From NCBI GenBank assembly GCA_913773825.1, contig CAJYHH010000888.1:1-15080 (forward strand): DNA of 15,080 nucleotides, given 5' to 3'. This document shows, piece after piece, positions 6,528 to 11,934 of the stretch. Under the pieces are notes generated by a model. That model did not search any database and was not told the origin of the DNA. It worked only from the letters and a program-made list of their open reading frames with translations. A program made the translations under genes and the position numbers. Within the stretch, counting starts at the first letter, position 1; each line of letters begins with the position of its first letter. Source of the stretch: Candidatus Sericytochromatia bacterium. GTDB taxonomy: Bacteria > Cyanobacteriota > Sericytochromatia > UBA7694.

Positions 6528-8393
6528 CTATTTGAAAGAGCCCGGATGTGCAAGTCTGAAGAGCGACAGCTCAGCCGCCTCGCGCACGGAAATCTTCGGG
6601 TCCTTAAGCAGGGGTAACAAGGCAGGAGCGGCATGAGCATCACCCAAGATACCCAGAGTAATCGCTGTCATGAAACGGACCTGTGTAACCGGGTCGTTGA
6701 GCAGGCCCAGCAGCTTGGGCACTGCCTTTGTGCTTTTGCGCGCCCCCAGTAGCCAGCACGCATCGCGGCGCACATTGGCATCTGGGTCATCCAGGGCCAG
6801 GAGCAGCGCTGGCTCCACTCTGACATCCTGAATCTTTTCAAGCGCATTCAGGGCGGCGAGACGTGTCTCGACGTTTTGATCCTGCAGCTGACTAAACAGA
6901 GCATTCAGCTGCTCAGTGTCTCCCATCTGCGCCAGGAGAGCTTGGGCCCAGCGTGCTTTGCTGGGTTTGGGGGACTGGAGATAGAGTTTAAGAACTGGAA
7001 TCAGGGCCGGCGCGCGCAGTTGTACCAGGGCCGTCCCGGCTTCCTGGGTGGCCAGCTCGTCTGGGGACTGGAGGACTACAAGGAGTTCAGGCACTGCGCT
7101 GCTGTCCCCAATGTTACCCAGCGAGCTGACTACGACGGGAACATACTCCGCCTCCAGGTTGCCCTGCCGGAGCATTGCCCTGAGGGTCGGTACGGCTGCT
7201 GCCGCCTTTTCGCCAAAAACGCCAAAAGCCTCTAGAATATGCCAGTCGGGCTCCTGCTGAAGTCTTTTTAGCAGAGCAGGTACAGCAGCCGGGTCTCCAA
7301 TTGCACGGAGGGCATCTACGGCCTGTGCGCGCAGGTCTTCATCTGAGTTTTCAAGCAGGGGCAGCAGGCGCGGCACAGCGACAGAGGCCCGGAGCTGTCC
7401 CAGGGCACCTACTGCCATGCGCTGGACATGGGGAGCGACATCTTGCAGGGCAAGAATTAAAGCCGGGATGGCGTCAGGCGCTTTCAGCTCACCCAGGGCC
7501 TGTGCACTCTCGGCGCGTCTGTTGCTGTCGTGGTTAGTCAGACCGGCTAGCAGCAGGGGCAGCACATTCGGGTCAGCGCTCTTCGACAGAGCATCGAGCA
7601 CTCCGGAGCTCAAATAGCGGTTGTTGTGTGTATAAAGCGGCTGAATAGTCTGGATATAGGGCCCGATCCCAACTTTGAGCAGCGCTCTGATCACGTATTC
7701 ATGGGTCTCGGGGTCCTGCAGCAGAGGCAGCCAGGCGGCGATCTCCCTTGTGCCGCTGAGCTTGGCCAGGCTTAATGCGGCCTGGCCGCGCACCTGAGGC
7801 TCTGGGTCGGCCAGCAACGGCAGGAGATCGGTTACTACGGCGGGTTGTTGATAGAGCGCCAGGGTTTCCGCTGCCTGAGCGCGGATCCAATCATCAGGGT
7901 CACGCAGTGCTTTTACCAGTTCCGGTAAGGCGGCGGGGTTTTCCCAGTGGGTTAAAGCCGTCAGCGTTTTGCGTCTCACCACCACATCCTCATCCTGGAG
8001 CAGGGGCAGCAGTTCTGGTGTCGGGTCTTGTGGCTTTACAAGCAGCTTGTCATCATAGCGCTGGTCATACCCCCTTTCACTCAGAAACATCAAGGCAAAC
8101 TCGCGTATCTCTGCAGAGGGATGCTGGAGTAAAGGCAGAAAACCCGGTATCAGCGCAACGGCCTCGGCACCCTGAACGTCCCGGAAATAGAATAAGGCAT
8201 CAAATCTCTGTGATTCATCCTGACTGATGAGTTGTTCAAACATCTGGCGGGCTTCGGCCGGGAGCGCGTCAGTCTGGGAGGCCTGAGCAGCCCCTATAGC
8301 CTGCACTGTCAGACCGCAGAGAGCAACCAGCACCAGTCGTTTTCTCCAGCAGGGCAAAAAATTGTTGAAGGCACGTATGTTAAAGTCCCTCAT
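6528..8393 (-). CDS. Exported HEAT-repeat protein
   Basis: A 621-residue protein. Residues 1-38 look like a Sec signal peptide with an unusually long N-region, RKR at 17-19, a hydrophobic core VLVALCGLTVQAI and an AQA|S cleavage site. From about residue 78 to the end there are roughly 17 HEAT / PBS-lyase-like repeats of about 31 residues, each with a pattern like PALLPLLxDPDxxVRxxAAxAL, stacking into a curved alpha-solenoid. Such scaffolds bind proteins or other ligands; no catalytic domain is present, so this is probably a periplasmic or surface scaffold. Its start overlaps the stop of the upstream small membrane protein as ATGA (8390-8393), and there is no clear ribosome site of its own, so it is probably translated by coupling. 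Phycobilin-lyase function is unlikely given the export signal. Confidence 0.9.
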   Translation of the reverse strand: MRDFNIRAFNNFLPCWRKRLVLVALCGLTVQAIGAAQASQTDALPAEARQMFEQLISQDESQRFDALFYFRDVQGAEAVALIPGFLPLLQHPSAEIREFALMFLSERGYDQRYDDKLLVKPQDPTPELLPLLQDEDVVVRRKTLTALTHWENPAALPELVKALRDPDDWIRAQAAETLALYQQPAVVTDLLPLLADPEPQVRGQAALSLAKLSGTREIAAWLPLLQDPETHEYVIRALLKVGIGPYIQTIQPLYTHNNRYLSSGVLDALSKSADPNVLPLLLAGLTNHDSNRRAESAQALGELKAPDAIPALILALQDVAPHVQRMAVGALGQLRASVAVPRLLPLLENSDEDLRAQAVDALRAIGDPAAVPALLKRLQQEPDWHILEAFGVFGEKAAAAVPTLRAMLRQGNLEAEYVPVVVSSLGNIGDSSAVPELLVVLQSPDELATQEAGTALVQLRAPALIPVLKLYLQSPKPSKARWAQALLAQMGDTEQLNALFSQLQDQNVETRLAALNALEKIQDVRVEPALLLALDDPDANVRRDACWLLGARKSTKAVPKLLGLLNDPVTQVRFMTAITLGILGDAHAAPALLPLLKDPKISVREAAELSLFRLAHPGSFK

Positions 8394-8671
8394 TTGGATT
8401 TGCTGAAAAAATCACTCAGATTGAGCCATAGCATCCCGAGAAAGCCGATGGCCGCAGCACCCATGCCCAGGGGGAAGGTGAACATCATTAGCCAAAGCAG
8501 GGTCGCCGTTCCGCCGTTTTGTGCGCTGGTATTACCCCCGTTAAACACCAGTACAAACAAGTAGGGACAAATAGCAAAGCAGAGGCCTCCTATACAGACC
8601 AGTGCCAAAATCTTGGCGCTGCGGCTCATCGGAGCTAATTGAAAGCTCTTACTTTGTTTCAAAGATCCCAT
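8390..8671 (-). CDS. Small two-helix membrane protein of unknown function
   Basis: About 93 residues with two clear hydrophobic helices: AKILALVCIGGLCFAICPYL and, after a short NGGNTSAQNGG loop, a longer stretch from TLLWLMMFTFPLG to GMLWLNL. The C-terminus DFFSKSK is polar and basic. I do not recognise the family. ATG 8671 is preferred because AAGGTGG lies eight bases upstream on the minus strand; the frame also opens at ATG 8704 (104 residues), where no good ribosome site is seen. The stop TGA overlaps the ATG of the HEAT-repeat gene, so the two form an operon and the small protein may anchor or assist the exported scaffold. That partnership is inferred from gene order only. Confidence 0.65.
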   Translation of the reverse strand: MGSLKQSKSFQLAPMSRSAKILALVCIGGLCFAICPYLFVLVFNGGNTSAQNGGTATLLWLMMFTFPLGMGAAAIGFLGMLWLNLSDFFSKSK

Positions 8672-8764
8672 TACGTCGACCACCTTGACCCGAATGGAAA
8701 TCATGATAACAGCTCTAAATTGCCAAAGGTAGAGTCAGATGCTACATTTTCGGCATAAATCAGC

Positions 8765-9108
8765 TTGACTTCTTTTCTCTGGCTGAGCTGTAACAAGAGA
8801 CAGATGAACATCAGCCAGAGCATTTTGACCTTAAATACCGCTCGCCGAAACACGGCCCCCGCTTTAGGCGGCGGACTCTATTGCACAGACAGTCAGAACT
8901 TAAGCTTGCTCCAAACTAGCTTTATCAAAATACTTCCCAATCGACTTTTGGTGGCAGTTTTAGTGCGGTCGCTGATATTTACAATACATCTGCGGTGAGT
9001 GCGCCATACTCTGTTCTGGAACAACAGTGTGTCAGGCCAGTTGAACAAGCGATCGCCAATGGCCATGCCGCTGATATGGGTGCTCACGAAGTTCAGTTTG
9101 TCCCCTGA
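8765..9108 (+). pseudogene. Frameshifted remnant of a beta-helix (PMP-like, choice-of-anchor type) surface protein
   Basis: Frame 1 is open from about 8759 to 8998 and reads ISQSILTLNTA, then GGGLYCTDSQNLSLLQTSFIK, which has the look of repeats in polymorphic outer-membrane / right-handed beta-helix proteins. At the A-run 8927-8930 the pattern continues in another frame as NTSQSTFGGSFSAVADIYN and ends VADIYN...ADMGAHEVQF before TGA 9106-9108. Adding one base to the A-run restores SFIKNTS, the F-x-x-N-x-S type repeat motif. ADMGAHE resembles the DIGAYE ending common in beta-helix proteins of the choice-of-anchor Q type. There is no signal peptide or upstream body, and a stop lies at 8756, so this is a 5'-truncated, frameshifted tail. 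A sequencing error in the A-run could explain the shift but not the missing N-terminus. Confidence 0.6.
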
Positions 9109-9170
9109 ACTCCCACTTTGAGAGCGCCGTAGATGAAGCTTTGAACGGACGCCATTTAGCAAAAAATAGG

Positions 9171-9221
9171 TGTGGGTGTTCTTTATATTGGGCTTAATTG
9201 CCCATGTAAAGAACACCCACA
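9171..9221 (-). terminator. Long hairpin, probable terminator of the lipoprotein operon
   Basis: A perfect 15-base inverted repeat, 9171-9185 with 9207-9221, continues inward through a T-G and an A-T pair and, past one bulged base, a 5-base TGGGC/GCCCA stem (9189-9193 with 9200-9204) around a TTAATT loop. Read on the minus strand, the hairpin is followed four bases later by a T6 run (plus-strand A6 at 9161-9166). It lies 46 bases beyond the stop of the P460-like gene. It is much longer than a usual terminator stem, so an origin as a small palindromic repeat is also possible. Confidence 0.65.
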
Positions 9222-9266
9222 AGCCGTAAGACCAGCAGATAGGGCTGGCTTGTATCAAACAGCTGT

Positions 9267-9899
9267 TTAGGGGATCGGTGTAAAGGCCCAGTCTGTGTCG
9301 CGGGCGCGATTATGACAGTCCCAGCAGATGCTGCCTGAAAAGGCCCGTCGAAAAGGCACGTCAGTGGCACTGCGGGTATATTCTTCAAAGACCCAATCAC
9401 CGTGTTCAGGGTCTGCTCCAGCTATTTTTTGCATCACGGCAATGAGCTCTAAATGTCCTTGGCTATGTAGGCCTTCTTTAACAATGACAGTCCCAGTGGG
9501 ATAGGGATAACGGGGCTGGCCGTTTAGTTGCAGATCACTTAGGGCTTGATTGACATAGACATGTTTAATGCCGCTGCCATGAGGCGCATCCGCGCGCGGA
9601 GGCAAGGGTTCGGCGTTGAGTCTGAACCAGCCGCGATAGCCGTCTACAATCCCTGGTAAGCCAGTGGGCAAAGGGGGTAAAGAAGCGCTGACATCAGGTT
9701 CTGGAGTCGGCGTTGTTGGATTACTGGGCTGAGTGGCTTGATTGTTTTGATTGTTTTGTTCTGGGGTCAGGGGAGTAGGTGTGCTGATGACAACCGTTGC
9801 GCTTGGCGTAGGTTCAGGCTGAGTGGGGCCTGTTTGACAGGCCGACAGCCCGGCTGCTAAGCAAACCGGGCTGATAAGGCTTAAAAATAGTTTGTTCAA
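9267..9899 (-). CDS. Cytochrome P460-like c-haem lipoprotein
   Basis: A 210-residue lipoprotein. MNKLFLSLISPVCLAAGLSAC is a lipoprotein signal with C21 in an LSAC lipobox. A Pro/Thr/Asn/Gln-rich linker (22-78) reaches out from the membrane. The folded part from about 85 has YRGWFRLN (88-95), KHVYVN (112-117), YPTGTVIVKE (133-142), DWVFEEY (168-174) and near the end ICWDCHNRARDTDWAF, where C192-W-D-C-H196 is a CxxCH c-type haem site. This order matches the cytochrome P460 family, whose best-studied members oxidise hydroxylamine, though many family members have no known role. The start is TTG (9899), the only one that gives a full lipoprotein signal. It lies five bases after the upstream stop with no good ribosome site, suggesting translational coupling. 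Confidence 0.83.
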   Translation of the reverse strand: MNKLFLSLISPVCLAAGLSACQTGPTQPEPTPSATVVISTPTPLTPEQNNQNNQATQPSNPTTPTPEPDVSASLPPLPTGLPGIVDGYRGWFRLNAEPLPPRADAPHGSGIKHVYVNQALSDLQLNGQPRYPYPTGTVIVKEGLHSQGHLELIAVMQKIAGADPEHGDWVFEEYTRSATDVPFRRAFSGSICWDCHNRARDTDWAFTPIP

Positions 9900-9904
9900 C
9901 GAGA

Positions 9905-10273
9905 CTAGGGCGCGCAGCCGAACTGATCTTCGCTGGCATGACAGGAGCCGGAATCAGAGCCCGCATCATCGTTTTGATTGGCGTTAGAGCCAACTTGAGA
10001 GCCTGCATCAATTTCGGCATCAATGGCAGCCTGAGAAACCGCATCATAGTCATCACCGCTTGCGTCTTGCAGACCATTGCGGTTGCTGCCCAGATTCGAG
10101 CCACCAGTCGGTGTGCGGGTGTTAGATGAAGACAGACCGCCAACGCGGCTAAAGCTGGAGTTGTTCTGAGCGCTCAAACGGCTGGTGCCAGAGCTGACGG
10201 GCATGCGGTCAGAGCAGCCTTGCAGGGCGAGCAGAGTAGAAGCTGCAAAAATCAAAGCGAATAATCTCGGCAT
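9905..10273 (-). CDS. Small Ser/Asn/Asp-rich lipoprotein of unknown function
   Basis: A 122-residue protein. The signal MPRLFALIFAASTLLALQGC places the lipidated Cys at position 20 (LQGC lipobox). ATG 10273 is chosen because TGGAGG lies four bases upstream and it gives a compact signal; the frame extends to 10327, but that would put 18 extra residues before it. The mature part is low complexity, first Ser/Asn/Arg/Gly-rich and then acidic (GDDYD, IDAEIDAG, NDDAGSDSG), with no obvious fold. It ends in a small motif with two Cys, CHASEDQFGCAP (C111, C120), which could form a disulphide or bind metal. It is the first gene of a two-gene operon with the haem lipoprotein. I do not recognise the family. 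Confidence 0.75.
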   Translation of the reverse strand: MPRLFALIFAASTLLALQGCSDRMPVSSGTSRLSAQNNSSFSRVGGLSSSNTRTPTGGSNLGSNRNGLQDASGDDYDAVSQAAIDAEIDAGSQVGSNANQNDDAGSDSGSCHASEDQFGCAP

Positions 10274-10382
10274 GGGGCCTCCAGGAAAACACTTATGATG
10301 AGGTGGGGTAGTTATCAATTTTAACATGCGGCTCTCTGCAAAGGAAAAGGTTTAAGAGAGTGTCGCAAGCGATTCTGGCTCA

Positions 10383-10406
10383 GCTGTAGAGATTGACTGA
10401 TACAGC
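10383..10406. other. Small dyad in the divergent intergenic region
   Basis: GCTGTA (10383-10388) and TACAGC (10401-10406) form a perfect 6-base inverted repeat with a 12-base centre. It lies in the 285-base gap between two divergent lipoprotein genes, where promoters for both must lie. A GATAAT at 10470-10475 could be a -10 box for the plus-strand gene, but the expected -35 position is poor. No other feature is clear in 10274-10558. An operator role is speculative. Confidence 0.25.
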
Positions 10407-10558
10407 CTTTATCGCCAAAAGGGCGGCCTGACTTGCGGATTAGGGCTGTAAAACAAGCTGAAAGCCTTTGATAATCAGACTTCTAAATAGAGACTTGCGA
10501 GAGGGACTATCTCCATGTCAAGCTAAACGCAGTTTATTGCAATGCTGGAGTTGAATCG

Positions 10559-11869
10559 ATGCGTTATCAAACTCTGACTGTTTCATCTATTCTGGCCTGT
10601 TTGCTTGGCATGGCGGCCTGTGCTCCATCGGGTGTGAACCAAACGGGTTCTAGCCCTTCACCTAGCAGTCGCCCATCTGCCAGCACAAATCCAAGTCCAA
10701 GCGGAACCCCAACACCGCGCGCCACACCCGTGCCCAGCCTGAGTGAGGGTAATCTGATTGGCAACCCCGGTGCTGAGATAGCCCAGGGTAGCCGTCCAGC
10801 GGGATGGACATCAGATTCTTATGGTGAACTCAAAGCGGAGATGCTGTGGCGTCAGGACTCGCCGTTTAGCGGCCAGCATTTTTTATCGGCTCAGATTAGT
10901 GGTTACGGCAGCGAAGGTGACGCTAAATGGTTCTTTGACCCCGTGCGTTTAGCGGGTGGTAAATGGTATGAATATCGCGATCAGTACCGCGCTGATGGCC
11001 GCAATCGCCAGCTTTACAGCTGTACGCCAGTGGGGGGCTCGCGGCGCTTTTATAACGCCTCTCAGACCCACGCCACGCCAGGCTGGCAAGAATCAATGTT
11101 TCGTTTTTATCTGCCGGTGGACTGTGACGTAACCGTGATTCATAGCCTTGACCGCAACGGCTTTTTACATACGGATCATCACTCGCTACGCGCCGTTGAA
11201 AATCGTCCGCTTAAAGAGCCTATGGTCAGCATCACCTTTGACGATATCTGGAAAACCGCCTATACTCGCGGCGCTGCAGATTTAGATAAACATGGCTTTA
11301 AAGGCAGCTTTTATATTACCAGGCTCTATACCGAAACCCCCGCTGACAGCTATGCCAGTCTGGATGATGTCAAAGATCTGATTAAGCGCGGCCATGAACT
11401 GGGATCTCATTCCCATCGCCACACCGCACTCAGCACCATGGCGGCGCCAGACTTAATCGAAGACACGCGTAAAATCACAACGCTGCTTCAGCAACTGAAT
11501 GTGCCGAGCAGTGGAGTTGCCTATCCCTTTGGGGACTTTGACGATAAAGTTGAAACTGAGATTCAGCGTTATCACACTTATGCCCGCACCAGCCTGCTGG
11601 GTTTAAATGACGCTACGGCCAGTCGATATCGCTTGCGGATTGTAGCGGTGACAACCGAAACCACCACTGCTGATCTGCTGCGCTGGATTCAAGCGGCTCA
11701 GGATAGCAAAACCTGGCTGATTTTACTCTTTCATGATTTGGGCGAGCCGGCTCCGCGCAACCCCTACACCACGTCTTACGACCAGTATTTGCAGATTTTA
11801 GATGATCTCAAAGCTCGCAATATGAAAGTCGTAACGGTTGAACAAGGCCTAAAAGAAGCGGGGCTGTAG
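10559..11869 (+). CDS. Polysaccharide deacetylase lipoprotein (CE4) with N-terminal beta-sandwich-like domain
   Basis: A 436-residue lipoprotein with C21 in a GMAAC lipobox. A Ser/Pro/Thr linker covers about 29-60. Residues 65-215 begin NLIGNPGAEI and have the spacing of carbohydrate-binding-like beta-sandwich domains (AGWTSD, FSGQHFLSAQ). The catalytic NodB domain follows. Motif 1 is SITFDD (224-229), motif 2 is GSHSHRH (282-288, H284 and H288), motif 3 is AYPFGDF (321-327), and the late LLFHDLG has H392. All expected metal and catalytic residues seem present, so it should remove N-acetyl groups from a polysaccharide outside the cytoplasm. Start ATG 10559 has CTGGAG eight bases upstream. It converges on a glycoside hydrolase lipoprotein, a pairing that recalls PgaB, where both activities sit in one lipoprotein. 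The substrate is unproven. Confidence 0.93.
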   Translation: MRYQTLTVSSILACLLGMAACAPSGVNQTGSSPSPSSRPSASTNPSPSGTPTPRATPVPSLSEGNLIGNPGAEIAQGSRPAGWTSDSYGELKAEMLWRQDSPFSGQHFLSAQISGYGSEGDAKWFFDPVRLAGGKWYEYRDQYRADGRNRQLYSCTPVGGSRRFYNASQTHATPGWQESMFRFYLPVDCDVTVIHSLDRNGFLHTDHHSLRAVENRPLKEPMVSITFDDIWKTAYTRGAADLDKHGFKGSFYITRLYTETPADSYASLDDVKDLIKRGHELGSHSHRHTALSTMAAPDLIEDTRKITTLLQQLNVPSSGVAYPFGDFDDKVETEIQRYHTYARTSLLGLNDATASRYRLRIVAVTTETTTADLLRWIQAAQDSKTWLILLFHDLGEPAPRNPYTTSYDQYLQILDDLKARNMKVVTVEQGLKEAGL

Positions 11870-11934
11870 CGCAGCGGAGTTACGCGTGGTGGGTTTAAAT
11901 ACCCACCACCCATAACTGCGCAGCGCAGCTGCGC
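11869..11934. repeat. Dispersed inverted-repeat element, copy 2, between convergent genes
   Basis: Arms 11869-11894 and 11901-11926 match at 22 of 26 positions around the 6-base loop TTAAAT, giving a very stable hairpin on either strand. It fills almost all of the 65-base gap between the convergent deacetylase and hydrolase genes and begins on the last base of the deacetylase stop codon. The right end runs into the perfect palindrome GCGCAGCTGCGC (11923-11934), which abuts the hydrolase stop codon. It shares exact blocks of 13, 16 and 11 bases with copy 1 but lacks that copy's interior. With no T-run it is not a canonical terminator, but it may stop or protect both transcripts. Confidence 0.75.

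Noticed and set aside
6876..8227. Several plus-strand open frames opposite the HEAT-repeat gene
   Set aside because: They are antisense shadows caused by the GC-rich repetitive coding sequence of the real minus-strand gene.
6528..8393. HEAT-repeat protein as a phycobilin lyase (CpcE/PecE type)
   Set aside because: The protein has a signal peptide and a much longer array, and no phycobiliprotein genes are nearby.
1629..9056. GCGATCGC octamers at 1629-1636 and 9049-9056, the HIP1 palindrome frequent in many cyanobacteria
   Set aside because: Only two were noticed in 15 kb, far below the density of HIP1-rich cyanobacteria, so this is not useful taxonomic evidence.
8893..9258. Minus-strand open frame of 121 codons
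   Set aside because: It runs through the long hairpin at 9171-9221 and opposite the beta-helix remnant, has no ribosome site or recognisable domain, and its composition is atypical.
9696..9850. Low-complexity TTGTTTTGATTG-type repeats that could suggest a tandem array
   Set aside because: They encode the Pro/Thr/Asn/Gln linker of the haem lipoprotein and are explained by it.
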